Assembly: GCA_959599915.1 (NCBI GenBank)
Contig: CAUGJE010000004.1
Location: 62,001 to 126,000 of the forward strand
Length of the DNA stretch: 64,000 nt
From: an uncultured Collinsella sp.
Lineage (GTDB): Bacteria; Actinomycetota; Coriobacteriia; Coriobacteriales; Coriobacteriaceae
Reading direction: 5' to 3'
The notes under the pieces were generated by a model, which saw nothing but the letters and a program-made list of their open reading frames with translations, ran no database searches and was not told where the DNA came from. The position numbers and the translations under genes are program-made. The first letter of the stretch is position 1. Every line of letters starts with the position of its first letter. Shown here in pieces: positions 35,328-44,042 of the stretch.

Positions 35328-36080
35328 CTAGAACGCAAACGCGGCCGCGATGTCGCAAGAAATCAGCAGGTCGGCATTTGCATCCTGATCGGTGGGCGCC
35401 AAATTGCAAATGGCCAGCGTATCGCCAGTAAAGTAACGCGTAAGGCCCGCCGCCGGATACACTACGAGCGAGGTTCCGCCCACGACGAGGGCGTCGGCTG
35501 CGGCGATGGCAGCAACGGCGCCGGTAAGCACACGCTCATCGAGCGGCTCTTCGTAGAGGACCACATCGGGCTTGATGCGACCGCCGCACGCAGGACACAC
35601 GGGCACGCCCACGGCATCCTCGTGCTCGCGCGCACAAATCCATTCGGCGCTGTAGACCGCGCCGCACGTCTGGCAGATATTGCGGTGGACCGAGCCGTGC
35701 AGCTCAAACACGCGCCGTGAACCGCCCACCTGATGCAGGCCATCGATGTTTTGCGTCACCACGGCGTCGAGCTTGCCGGCACGCTCCAGCTCGGCCAGCT
35801 TGGTGTGGCAGCAGTTGGGCTTGGCGCCAAGCGCGATCATCTTGGTGCGGTAGAAGTCGAAGAACTCGGCCGGATGCGTCTCATAAAAGCTATGCGAGAG
35901 CATAGTCTCGGGCGGATAGGAAAACCGCTGGTGATACAGACCGTCCACGCTGCGGAAATCGGGAATGCCGCTTGCCGTGGAAACACCCGCGCCGCCAAAG
36001 AAGACCACGTGGCTATGGGTTTCGAACAGCTCCGCCAGCGCGGCGGAGGCCTGCTTGGGATCCGATATTGCCTGCGTCAT
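35328..36080 (-). CDS. cobB: Sir2-family NAD-dependent protein deacylase
   Basis: 250 residues from ATG 36080 (GGAGG 6 nt upstream; an upstream in-frame extension is unsupported). NAD-binding GAGVSTASGIPDFR, TQNIDGLH and the catalytic His in ELHGSVH are present. The zinc site CQTC...CPAC is complete, as is the closing GTSLVVYPAAG. It removes acyl groups from lysines, using NAD+. The longer loop with HQRFSYPPETMLSHSF is of the macrodomain-free CobB/SirTM-like bacterial type. Monocistronic; divergent from xth. Confidence 0.94.
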   Translation of the reverse strand: MTQAISDPKQASAALAELFETHSHVVFFGGAGVSTASGIPDFRSVDGLYHQRFSYPPETMLSHSFYETHPAEFFDFYRTKMIALGAKPNCCHTKLAELERAGKLDAVVTQNIDGLHQVGGSRRVFELHGSVHRNICQTCGAVYSAEWICAREHEDAVGVPVCPACGGRIKPDVVLYEEPLDERVLTGAVAAIAAADALVVGGTSLVVYPAAGLTRYFTGDTLAICNLAPTDQDANADLLISCDIAAAFAF

Positions 36081-36193
36081 ATATGTCCTCCGTCCGTGTC
36101 TCCGGGACGGCGGCGTTCGCACTATCACTCGCGGACTCCGCCCCGCTCTAGTTGCGTTAATCTTAAGCCTGCCAACCCCGTCGAAAGGACACC

Positions 36194-37012
36194 ATGCCTC
36201 AGACTTACACCTTTGCCTCGTGGAACGTTAACGGTCTGCGCGCCGTGCTCAAAAAGGACCCGAGCTTTATCCAGATCGCGCAGGAGCTCGATGCCGACAT
36301 CCTGGCGCTGCAAGAGACCAAGCTGCAAGAGGGCCAGGTCGATATCGACCTGCCCGGCTATCACCAAACCTGGAGCTACGCCGAGCGCAAAGGCTATTCG
36401 GGCACCGCGGTCTTTAGCCGCCAGGAACCGCTGCGCGTGCTGCACGCCGATGCCCTGCTGCCCTACGCCGGCGAGGGCGAGGCGGCCGAGCTCGTAGCGC
36501 AGGCTGCAACCGAGGGCCGCGTCTGCGCGCTCGAGTTCGACAAGTTTTGGTTTGTCGACGTCTATACGCCCAATGCCCAAAACGAGCTCGCGCGCATCGA
36601 CGTGCGCATGGCGTGGGACGATGCCTACCGCGGCTTTTTGGGCGCACTTGAGCGCGAGGGCGGCAAACCCGTCGTAACCTGCGGCGACTTTAACGTTGCG
36701 CACGAGGAGATCGACCTTAAGAACCCCAAGTCCAACCGCGGCAACGCGGGCTTTTCGGACGAGGAGCGCGGCAAGTTTACCGAGCTGCTCAACGCCGGCT
36801 TTACCGACACCTGGCGCGCGGCAAACCCCGACGTCGAGGGCGTCTACAGCTGGTGGAGTTACCGATTTAATGCGCGCAAGAACAACGCCGGCTGGCGCAT
36901 CGATTACTTCCTGGTGAGTGACGCCATCGCCGACAACGTACGCGACACCGGCATCCGCGGCGACATCTTCGGCAGCGACCACTGCCCCGTCACCCTCGCG
37001 CTAGAGCTCTAG
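36194..37012 (+). CDS. xth: Exodeoxyribonuclease III
   Basis: 272 residues. The AP-endonuclease fold shows SWNVNGLRA, LQETKLQ (metal Glu), YSGTAVFSR, the TPNAQNE box, GDFNVAHEEIDL (catalytic Asp and Asn), and the closing GSDHCPVTL with the catalytic Asp-His pair. WWSYRFNARKNNAGWRIDYFLVS is the substrate loop. It cleaves at abasic sites and trims 3' ends in base-excision repair. GAAAGGA precedes ATG 36194 by 5 nt. A repeat cluster follows instead of an obvious terminator. Confidence 0.95.
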   Translation: MPQTYTFASWNVNGLRAVLKKDPSFIQIAQELDADILALQETKLQEGQVDIDLPGYHQTWSYAERKGYSGTAVFSRQEPLRVLHADALLPYAGEGEAAELVAQAATEGRVCALEFDKFWFVDVYTPNAQNELARIDVRMAWDDAYRGFLGALEREGGKPVVTCGDFNVAHEEIDLKNPKSNRGNAGFSDEERGKFTELLNAGFTDTWRAANPDVEGVYSWWSYRFNARKNNAGWRIDYFLVSDAIADNVRDTGIRGDIFGSDHCPVTLALEL

Positions 37013-37086
37013 CCCCAGCTGATCCCCTGGGGACGGAGGAAAACGAATCATTTTGGGCCTCGTGGGGGTATCCACGTGACCCATCC

Positions 37087-37246
37087 GCCACGAAACACGC
37101 CCATCTACTACGTTTAAGCCACCACCCTCAACCACAGCGAACAACGCAAAAAGAAAACCGCACGTAGAAAGCCTGCGGTTTTTCATAAAACGCGGTCATG
37201 GTCGGGACTATCAAGCTAAACGTAGTAGATGGGCCAGTTTCGTGGC
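37087..37246. repeat. Inverted-repeat element, type 6b, copy 2 (160 bp)
   Basis: Left end GCCACGAAAC and CCATCTACTACGTTTA at 37087-37116, complement at 37217-37246. The inner hairpin is AACCGCACGTAGAAAGCCTG-CGGTT. The flanking linker at 37020-37086 (GGGGACGGAGGAAAACG) matches the reverse complement of the linkers in the 5.5-6.2 kb cluster. Confidence 0.8.
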
Positions 37247-37349
37247 AAGCGCCGTCAACTGATTCCCTGGGGACATCTGGGGACGGAAGAAAATGGATCA
37301 ATTTGGCTCTCTGAGGGCCACGATGCCCGTCATATCAGCCGGCCATTCC

Positions 37350-37500
37350 AAAACTATGCCGGTTTACGGGGCTGAATCGCGAACCCCCAACCATATGCAA
37401 TTCCGAGATAATAAAACGCAGGTAGACGGTGTGCCCTATTTCGAAAAATGCTGGTATGGTCGGCCCGCGCCAATCTAGCCCCGTAAACCGGCATAGTTTT
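37350..37500. repeat. Inverted-repeat element, type 6a, copy 3 (151 bp)
   Basis: Perfect 24-bp ends: AAAACTATGCCGGTTTACGG-GGCT (37350-37373) and its complement (37477-37500). The interior has CGCAGGTAGACGG and GAAAAATGCTGGTATGGTCGG, shared with copy 1. With the preceding 6b copy it repeats the alternating order seen at 5.5-6.2 kb. Confidence 0.85.
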
Positions 37501-37547
37501 AAAATGGCACTTCGGCAGTATTGATTCCCGCCCCGGCGCGACCAGCC

Positions 37548-38261
37548 CTACAGCCCGTATTTCACGACGACACGGTTAATGCGACGGCACCAAGGCTTGT
37601 ACAAGGCGGCCAAAAACACGCAGGTCGCAAGGCCGTGCGTAATATCGAACGGCACTGCCGTGGCAAGACGCGCCACGGCACCCGCCCAAGTAAGCGGCTG
37701 TACAAAACCAATGATGTCATACGCGTTGATCACGACGCCATACAGCAAGCCCGACGCAAAGCCATACGCCAACAGTGCCGGCATGCGCACGGTTCCATCC
37801 GCACGGTCGAACGCGCCCGCATGCGCCAGCGCGCCGCCAACATAGCCAACCAGACCCCAGGCATACATCTGCCACGGCGTCCACATGCCCTGTCCAAAAA
37901 AGAAATTGCTGGTCAGCGCCGCCAGCGCGCCAACCATAAAACCATTGCGGCGACCAAGCGTCGCCCCCGCGATAATGGCGATGGCACTCACGGGTTTAAA
38001 GTCGGGAATGGGGCCAAACAAGATGCGCCCCGCCGCGGCCAACGCCGCCAACACCAGCGTTGGCATAATCTGGCGCAGGCCCGGTCGCGACGCCTCGTAG
38101 CCTGCAAAGAACAGCGCAAGCACCAGCGCCACCACGACAAGCATGGCGAGCGCCGCCTGCTCAACGCCCGCCAGCAACGCCGCAGCCATCACGGCTGGCA
38201 CCGCCAGCAGCAGCGGTATCTCCAGTTTTGCGAGTAGGCGCACGATGCGATAATCCGCCAT
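37548..38261 (-). CDS. ECF transporter substrate-binding (S) component
   Basis: 237 residues from ATG 38261, 4 nt after the ATPase stop. Six or so hydrophobic helices are visible. The helical signature GPIPDFKPVSAIAIIAGATL and NFFFGQGMWTPWQMYAWG resembles S components seen beside cobalamin-related genes in other Gram-positives, but I would not assign a substrate from that. It is third in an operon of T, fused AA' and S, so this is a dedicated (group I-like) ECF importer. No vitamin riboswitch is recognisable upstream of the operon. Confidence 0.82.
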   Translation of the reverse strand: MADYRIVRLLAKLEIPLLLAVPAVMAAALLAGVEQAALAMLVVVALVLALFFAGYEASRPGLRQIMPTLVLAALAAAGRILFGPIPDFKPVSAIAIIAGATLGRRNGFMVGALAALTSNFFFGQGMWTPWQMYAWGLVGYVGGALAHAGAFDRADGTVRMPALLAYGFASGLLYGVVINAYDIIGFVQPLTWAGAVARLATAVPFDITHGLATCVFLAALYKPWCRRINRVVVKYGL

Positions 38262-38265
38262 CCCA

Positions 38266-39909
38266 TCACGCCCTATAAAACACGTTGTCGGCAAAGAAGT
38301 CGGCCGGCGGCTCCATGCAGGCAATCTCGCCATCGAACATCATGGCGATGTCGTCGGCGACCTGCTCAGCAAAGTCCAAATCGTGCGTAGCCATGATGAC
38401 GGTGCCGCCAGCCTTCGCATGGTCACGCAGGGCGCGGGCGATGATGCGGCGGCTCTCCAGATCCAAGCCCTTCGTGGGCTCGTCAAGCAGCAGCAGCTCG
38501 GGGCCAATCAGCAGCAGCTTTGCCAGCGCGAGCAGCTGGCGCTGTCCGCCCGAGAGGTCGTAGGGGTGGCGCGTCTCCAGGCCGTCCAATCCCAGTTGCG
38601 CCGCACGTTCCCGCGCCAAGCTCTCGTCATATCCGCAGGTCGAGGCCCATTCCATCAGCTCATCGCGAACCGTCTCGGCGACCAGCAGGGCCTTGGGATT
38701 CTGAGGCAGCAGCGCCGCCGAAGCCGCTCCGCGCACCATGCGGCCGCGCTGCAGCTTGGCAGTCTTGGCCAGCACCGAGAGCATCGTCGACTTGCCGCAG
38801 CCGTTTCCGCCCGCGACCGCATGCACCGCGCCGGCCGAAAACGTCACGTCGAGCCCGCGCAGCACCCAACCGCCCGCGCGATCGTAGCGAAACCAGCCTT
38901 CCGACAGGGTGGTAGCCGATCCGCCGTGCATTTTTTGGAGTATTCTGCTTTCATCCGTGCGTGGGAAGGCTTCCGAGCCGTTCTCGAGCGACGTTTGCGC
39001 CACAAATTCGGACGATTTGTCCAATTCCGAACTTTTTTTCGCGCTCGATACGTCCCCGGGCGGCTCCAGAGAGCCCAAATTGTCCTCACGCCTGCTGAAT
39101 ACTCCGTTTTTTGCACATCGGATGGCACCCCACCCCAACATGTCATCGGAAAACAGCGATTCTCGGCGTCCCAAAGAAGCCATATCCGCCACTTCGCGCA
39201 CGCGACCGCCCTCAATCCGGTACGCACACGTCGCATACTCGAGCATCGGCCGCGGTTGATGCGTAGCCACAACAACCGTGCAGCCCAGCTCACGGTTCAC
39301 GCGAAACAGCGCGTGCAGAAAATTCTTCTCGGCAACGGGATCGAGCTGAGACGTGGGCTCGTCGAGTAGCAGCACACGCGGACGCAGCGCCAGGACGGCG
39401 GCAAGCGACAGCAGCTGTTTGCGGCCACCCGAAAGCGTATCGGTATCGCGATGAAGCCAGTCCTCCAGACCAAAGAAATAGCTGGTCTCGGCAACACGGC
39501 GGCGCATCTCGTCGCGCGACATGCCTAAGTTTTCCAGGCCAAACGCCATCTCGTGCCACACGGTCTCGCACACAATCTGGTTCTCGGGATCCTGAAACAC
39601 GTAGCCCACGCGCTCCGCAGACGCGCGCACGTCCATGTCGGCAACGTTCTCGCCCAGCACGCGCGCATCGCCAGTGCACTCGCCCGCCGGAGCGATCTCG
39701 GGCTTGAGCAACGACAGCAGCGTCGACTTACCCGATCCGGTACCGCCAACAAGCAGCGCAAACGCACCTTGGGGAACAGACCAGTCGAGCCCCTCGAGCA
39801 CCGCAGCATCAGCCCCGGGGTAGGTAAAGCTCAGGCTCCGCACCTCAATCGCCGACATATCCGGGTTGCACGCCGCGCCCGACACCGGGCCCCTATCCAA
39901 CCGAGCCAT
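38266..39909 (-). CDS. Fused ECF transporter ATPases (A and A' in one chain)
   Basis: 547 residues with two ABC ATPase domains. First (about 20-250): Walker A GGTGSGKST, Q-loop FQDPENQIV, signature LSGGRKQ, Walker B LLLDEPTSQLD, ATHQ. Second (about 335-545): GGNGCGKST, LSGGQRQ, LLLDEPTKGLD, ATHD. A linker of roughly 80 residues (about 260-340), polar and Ser-rich, joins them. Its ATG overlaps the T-component stop by one nt. It energises the importer by ATP hydrolysis through the coupling helices of the T subunit. Confidence 0.93.
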   Translation of the reverse strand: MARLDRGPVSGAACNPDMSAIEVRSLSFTYPGADAAVLEGLDWSVPQGAFALLVGGTGSGKSTLLSLLKPEIAPAGECTGDARVLGENVADMDVRASAERVGYVFQDPENQIVCETVWHEMAFGLENLGMSRDEMRRRVAETSYFFGLEDWLHRDTDTLSGGRKQLLSLAAVLALRPRVLLLDEPTSQLDPVAEKNFLHALFRVNRELGCTVVVATHQPRPMLEYATCAYRIEGGRVREVADMASLGRRESLFSDDMLGWGAIRCAKNGVFSRREDNLGSLEPPGDVSSAKKSSELDKSSEFVAQTSLENGSEAFPRTDESRILQKMHGGSATTLSEGWFRYDRAGGWVLRGLDVTFSAGAVHAVAGGNGCGKSTMLSVLAKTAKLQRGRMVRGAASAALLPQNPKALLVAETVRDELMEWASTCGYDESLARERAAQLGLDGLETRHPYDLSGGQRQLLALAKLLLIGPELLLLDEPTKGLDLESRRIIARALRDHAKAGGTVIMATHDLDFAEQVADDIAMMFDGEIACMEPPADFFADNVFYRA

Positions 39910-40796
39910 CAGCCGAACCTCTTCTCATCGATCGCATGCAGCACGCAGGGCAGCACCATCCAGGCAGCGTACACGACATAGCCCAGCCACGGCGCGGGCA
40001 CCGAAAGCTGCGGGTAAAACGAATACTGCGTTGTCGCGGTCCATGCCACCGCCACCGCGGCGGCACCAAACATTGCAAGTCCAACCAGCGCGGCAACATC
40101 GCCGCGCCCCAGACGATACAGCGCATACGTCGTACGGCGCGGCGCAGCACCCCACCCGCGCGAGCGCATGGCATCCGCGCGCTCAAGCGAATCTTCCATG
40201 CCCCAGCCCATCAGCACGCTCGACGCCCGCAGGCGCGAGCGCACGGGGTCAGCCGGCGCGCGCCCCGGCACATCGATCGCGTCCTGCACCGCCAGCACCG
40301 TGCGGCCGCGGCGCAAAAACTGCGGGATAAGCCGCATGCACATCGAGATCATGAGCGCGAGCACCGGCGCGGCGTTGCCCAGCAACGCGAGCACCTTGTC
40401 GTATTCGAGCATCGACGCCGCAGCCTCAAACCACAGCACGCTCGCCACAAACAGCCCGCCCATACACAGGCCGTATACCATGCTCTCCAGATACACCGCG
40501 CGCACGCCGATGCGAAACAGCTCCGTCGAACCCGAAGCGCTAAACAGCGGATTGACCAGCGCGATAATCAAAATCACCGGCAGCTGCCAGCGAAGCGCCC
40601 CCAACGTGCGCGCAGCACCGCGCGTCGCAAGCCCGTATGCCAGCCCGCCCGCAAGCGACAGCGCGATCAGCACCGGTTGCATCGAGAACATGGTGAGCCC
40701 CAGCGTCAGCACCATGTAGAGGGCCGGCACAGCCGGATGCGACATCGAGAATGCCGCGACGGGCTCGCCGCCAAACTCCTCTTGTATGTTGTCCAC
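39909..40796 (-). CDS. ECF transporter transmembrane (T) component
   Basis: About 295 residues from the chosen GTG 40796. An open frame continues to 40967 but would add a 57-residue Cys-rich start unlike the family, close to the glmU promoter. T-component traits: FSMSHPAVPALYMV start, several membrane helices, and coupling-helix signatures AMRSRGWG (the family's Ala-Arg-Gly motif) and MCMRLIPQFLRRGRTV. It bridges the ATPases and S component. First gene of the operon, divergent from glmU. The start site is the uncertain point. Confidence 0.85.
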   Translation of the reverse strand: MDNIQEEFGGEPVAAFSMSHPAVPALYMVLTLGLTMFSMQPVLIALSLAGGLAYGLATRGAARTLGALRWQLPVILIIALVNPLFSASGSTELFRIGVRAVYLESMVYGLCMGGLFVASVLWFEAAASMLEYDKVLALLGNAAPVLALMISMCMRLIPQFLRRGRTVLAVQDAIDVPGRAPADPVRSRLRASSVLMGWGMEDSLERADAMRSRGWGAAPRRTTYALYRLGRGDVAALVGLAMFGAAAVAVAWTATTQYSFYPQLSVPAPWLGYVVYAAWMVLPCVLHAIDEKRFG

Positions 40797-40974
40797 GGGC
40801 ACCCCCGTCCCCTCGCTCAAACGACAGCTCCGCAGCACCGCCAACGCCGCATGCAAGCAGCGCAAACACCACGCCGGCGGCACCGACATCAGCGGCAATG
40901 CGCCAATCGTTACGCGCTCAACATATGCCTGCGGTATCATATTGCGCCGTGTATCGTTTCCAAGCACACGTCTC

Positions 40975-40980
40975 TATAAC
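40975..40980 (+). promoter_or_regulatory. Candidate -10 box for glmU
   Basis: TATAAC 15 nt before the glmU ATG, with a poor -35. AACAGGAG is the ribosome site at 40983-40990. Confidence 0.4.
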
Positions 40981-40995
40981 GTAACAGGAGATCAC

Positions 40996-42408
40996 ATGGA
41001 CGCAACCGCAATTATCCTCGCTGCCGGCGAGGGCACCCGCATGAAGTCGAACCACTGCAAGGTTTCGCACAAGATCCTGGGCAAGCCCATGGTCCAGTGG
41101 ATCGTCGACGCTACCATCAAGGCCGGCTGCAGCCGCGTCGTGGTCGTCATCGGCAGCCACGCCAACGAGATGCGCGCCCTGATCGACGGCGCCTACGCCA
41201 ACAGCGCCACCAAGGTCGAGTGCGTCGAGCAGACCGAGCGCCTGGGCACCGGCCACGCCGTAAAGGTCGCGCTCGAGGTCTGCGGCATCACGCAAGGCCC
41301 CGTCGTCGTGCTCAACGGCGACCTGCCGCTCATCACCGCCGACACCGTCGCCAAGTTCGCGCAGACCGTCGCTACCGGCGAGCTCGCCTGCACCGTCATG
41401 ACCATGACCCCGCCTGACCCCTTCGGCTACGGCCGCATCAAGCTGGGCGCCGACGGCCAGATCGAACGCATCATCGAGCAGAAGGACTGCACGCCCGAGC
41501 AGGCCGCCACGCTGCTGGAGTGCAACGCCGGCTGCTACGCCTTCGACGGCGCGCAGCTCGCCGCCCACATTAACGAGATCGGCAACGACAACGCGCAATC
41601 CGAGTACTACCTGCCCGACATGCTCGAGATTCTCAAAAGCCACGGCCAGGCTGTCTCCATCTTCCACTGCGATGACTACCGCGATGGCCTGGGCGTCAAC
41701 AGCCGTATCCAGCTCGCACAGCTCACCGCTATCGCGCGCGACCGCATCAACGAGCACTGGATGGCCGAGGGCGTTACCTTCATCGACCCCACGCAGGCCT
41801 GGATCGGCCCCGATGCCACCATCGGCCGCGACACCGTCGTGTGGCCGCAGACGCACCTGATCGGCCACGTCACCGTGGGCGAGGAGTGCCAGCTCGGCCC
41901 CAACAGCCGCCTCACCGACACCACCGTCGGCAGCGGCTGCACCATCGATGAGACCATCGCCATCGAGGCCGTCATCGAGAACGGCGTCGACTGCGGCCCG
42001 CGCGCCTACCTGCGCCCGGGCACCCACATGCTCGACGGCTCCAAGGCCGGCACGCACGTGGAGATCAAGAAGTCCACGATCGGCGAGGGCTCCAAGGTGC
42101 CGCACCTGTCCTACATCGGCGATACCACCATGGGCTCCGGCGTCAACGTGGGCGCGGGCTCCATCACCTGCAACTACGACGGCGTACACAAGCACAAGAC
42201 CGTCATCGGCAAGGATGCCTTCATCGGCTCCGACACCATGATGGTCGCGCCCGCCCAGATTGGCGACGGCGCGCTCGTGGCCGCCGGCTCCGTCATCACC
42301 GAGCCGGTCCCGGCCGACGCACTCGGCCTGGGCCGTGCCCGTCAGGTAAACATTGAGGGCTGGGCCGCCGATTATCGCCGCCGTCTGCACGAGGACGACG
42401 AGGTATAA
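40996..42408 (+). CDS. glmU: Bifunctional UDP-GlcNAc pyrophosphorylase / glucosamine-1-phosphate acetyltransferase
   Basis: 470 residues. The N-terminal nucleotidyltransferase has LAAGEGTRMKS, GTGHAVKVAL, LNGDLPLI, and the left-handed beta-helix acyltransferase shows hexapeptide turns (VGSGCTIDET, IGDTTMGSGVNVGAGS) plus ITCNYDG and an RPG segment (AYLRPGTHM). It makes UDP-GlcNAc for peptidoglycan. AGGAG lies 6 nt before ATG 40996. The C-terminus DYRRRLHEDDEV is acidic. prs follows about 190 bp on. Confidence 0.97.
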   Translation: MDATAIILAAGEGTRMKSNHCKVSHKILGKPMVQWIVDATIKAGCSRVVVVIGSHANEMRALIDGAYANSATKVECVEQTERLGTGHAVKVALEVCGITQGPVVVLNGDLPLITADTVAKFAQTVATGELACTVMTMTPPDPFGYGRIKLGADGQIERIIEQKDCTPEQAATLLECNAGCYAFDGAQLAAHINEIGNDNAQSEYYLPDMLEILKSHGQAVSIFHCDDYRDGLGVNSRIQLAQLTAIARDRINEHWMAEGVTFIDPTQAWIGPDATIGRDTVVWPQTHLIGHVTVGEECQLGPNSRLTDTTVGSGCTIDETIAIEAVIENGVDCGPRAYLRPGTHMLDGSKAGTHVEIKKSTIGEGSKVPHLSYIGDTTMGSGVNVGAGSITCNYDGVHKHKTVIGKDAFIGSDTMMVAPAQIGDGALVAAGSVITEPVPADALGLGRARQVNIEGWAADYRRRLHEDDEV

Positions 42409-42425
42409 CGTTTTACCAAGCATCT

Positions 42426-42458
42426 AAGGAGCTGTTCCCATGGGGGCGGCTCCTTTTT
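42426..42458 (+). terminator. Rho-independent terminator of glmU
   Basis: Stem AAGGAGC/GCTCCTT with a G/C-rich loop, followed by TTTTTCT, 17 nt past the stop. Confidence 0.75.
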
Positions 42459-42549
42459 CTATGCTGACCTGCGCGGCCGGATGAGTGGTCGGTTCGTGTC
42501 CGTTGACGGTAAAGACGTTATCAAGACCCGATTAACCCCGTCGCGCGGT

Positions 42550-42555
42550 TACAAT
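42550..42555 (+). promoter_or_regulatory. Candidate -10 box for prs
   Basis: TACAAT about 45 nt before the prs ATG. No good -35 was found at the usual distance. The ribosome site AAGGAGAAGG follows at about 42587. Confidence 0.35.
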
Positions 42556-42599
42556 GCAACAAGGCATCTATATGGCATTCGATATAAAGGAGAAGGGTA

Positions 42600-43586
42600 A
42601 TGCCGATTAATGATCCCGAGAAGTCGGAGAATATGCGCAAGTCCATCCGCGTGTATTCCGGTTCCTCCAACCGTCCCCTCGCTCAGAAGATCGCTGAGTA
42701 CCTTGGGGTCGAGCTTTCGGGCCTTACGCTAAAGCAGTTCGCCAACGGTGAGATTTACGCCCGCTACGACGAGACCGTCCGCGGCGCCGACGTCTTCCTG
42801 ATTCAGTCCGTGGCCGGCGGCAACGTCAACGACATGCTCATGGAGCTGCTCATCGCCACCGACGCTGCCAAGCGCGCATCCGCCCGCTCCATCACCGCCG
42901 TCATCACCCACTACGGCTATGCTCGCCAGGACCGCAAGGCCGGCCCGCGCGAGCCCATCACCGCCCGCCTCGTCGCCAACCTGCTCGAGCGCGCCGGCGT
43001 CAACCGCATCATCACCCTCGACCTGCACCAGGGTCAGATCCAGGGCTTCTTCGATATCCCGGTTAACCACCTGTCCGCGCTGCCGCTGTTTGGCCAGTAC
43101 TACAACGACATGCACTTCGACACCGACAACCTGGTTGTCGTCTCCCCCGATGTGGGCCGCGCCAAGGCCGCCAAGAAGCTGTCCGACATGCTCGGCTGCG
43201 ACCTGGCCATCGCCCACAAGGGCCGTCCGCGCCACAACGCCGCCGAGGTCATGGGCATCATCGGTGACATCAAGGGCAAGACCTGCATCATCAACGACGA
43301 CATGATCGACACCGCTGGCACCCTGTGCGCCAACGTCAAGGAGCTCAAGGCCATGGGCGCCGGCGACATCTACGTGTGCGCCACCCACGGCATCTTCTCC
43401 GGCCCGGCCATCGAGCGCCTGAACGACGCCCCCATCGTCGAGTGCGTCGTCACCGACGCCATCCCCGTCGAGGTCGGCGGCAAGATCAAGACCATCTCGG
43501 TCGCCGAGGAGTTCGCTCAGGCCATTTCCGCCGTTTACCACGAGGAGCCCGTCTCCACGCTCGTCGGCGGCGACTTCGCGCTGTAA
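42600..43586 (+). CDS. prs: Ribose-phosphate pyrophosphokinase
   Basis: 328 residues. Class I PRPP synthase motifs: IRVYSGSSNRPLAQKIAEYL, ANGEIYARYDETVRGADVF, the catalytic-loop YARQDRKAGPREPITARL, VSPDVGRAKAAKK, and the PRPP loop INDDMIDTAGTLC. It makes PRPP from ribose 5-phosphate and ATP. PRPP is the substrate of PurF encoded at 58598. Strong ribosome site AAAGGAGAAGGG upstream. Confidence 0.97.
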   Translation: MPINDPEKSENMRKSIRVYSGSSNRPLAQKIAEYLGVELSGLTLKQFANGEIYARYDETVRGADVFLIQSVAGGNVNDMLMELLIATDAAKRASARSITAVITHYGYARQDRKAGPREPITARLVANLLERAGVNRIITLDLHQGQIQGFFDIPVNHLSALPLFGQYYNDMHFDTDNLVVVSPDVGRAKAAKKLSDMLGCDLAIAHKGRPRHNAAEVMGIIGDIKGKTCIINDDMIDTAGTLCANVKELKAMGAGDIYVCATHGIFSGPAIERLNDAPIVECVVTDAIPVEVGGKIKTISVAEEFAQAISAVYHEEPVSTLVGGDFAL

Positions 43587-43620
43587 TCCAACGCACATCG
43601 CATCATCTTTGATGTTTCAA

Positions 43621-43653
43621 GGGGGGTCGGAAGTTCGCTTCCGACCCCCCTTT
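43621..43653 (+). terminator. Rho-independent terminator of prs
   Basis: 13-bp perfect stem GGGGGGTCGGAAG with its complement, 4-nt loop, then TTT. It lies 35 nt after the stop. Confidence 0.85.
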
Positions 43654-43673
43654 CTATTCCTCGCCAACCCGCC

Positions 43674-43879
43674 TTGGACAGTTAGTTCAAATTTGTATTT
43701 TTCTGAGCGCTCACACGGGTCACTTGATACGCCAAAAGCCCTCTTGTCGGCATAATATTGGCCAATCTCTCTTCTAGCGGACGTCTTCACTATGTCATTT
43801 GCTCCATTTTGCCCACTGAACCCTTCAGCAATGGCAAAATGCCCCGGTCGTTTTATACAAATCTGAACTAACTGTCCAG
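43674..43879. repeat. 206-bp-class inverted-repeat element, copy B
   Basis: Ends TTGGACAGTTAGTTCAAATT-TGTAT (43674-43698) and ATACAAATCTGAACTAACTG-TCCAG (43855-43879), inverted with two mismatches. The interior of about 156 nt bears no evident similarity to copy A or C. The minus-strand ORF running through it from 44009 is not credited as a gene. Confidence 0.85.
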
Positions 43880-44042
43880 CACCCATCTCGGTCCATACCT
43901 TCAAGGCCAAACCAGCGCCCCGCGCTCCGTTTTTCAAGGCCCCTCGCACAATCGCGCTACCGTCCGCGGCACACGACGCTCCTTTGAGCGAAAAGAACGG
44001 CACAGCCATATCATTTCGCCAACGGCTGAGTACTTTATAGCT

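Noticed and set aside
37548..38261. Firm cobalamin assignment for the ECF S component
   Set aside because: The membrane signature is only suggestive and there is no cobalamin riboswitch or binding gene nearby.
43617..44009. Minus-strand 130-residue ORF
   Set aside because: It crosses a terminator and the whole of repeat copy B; the composition and lack of start signals argue against a gene.
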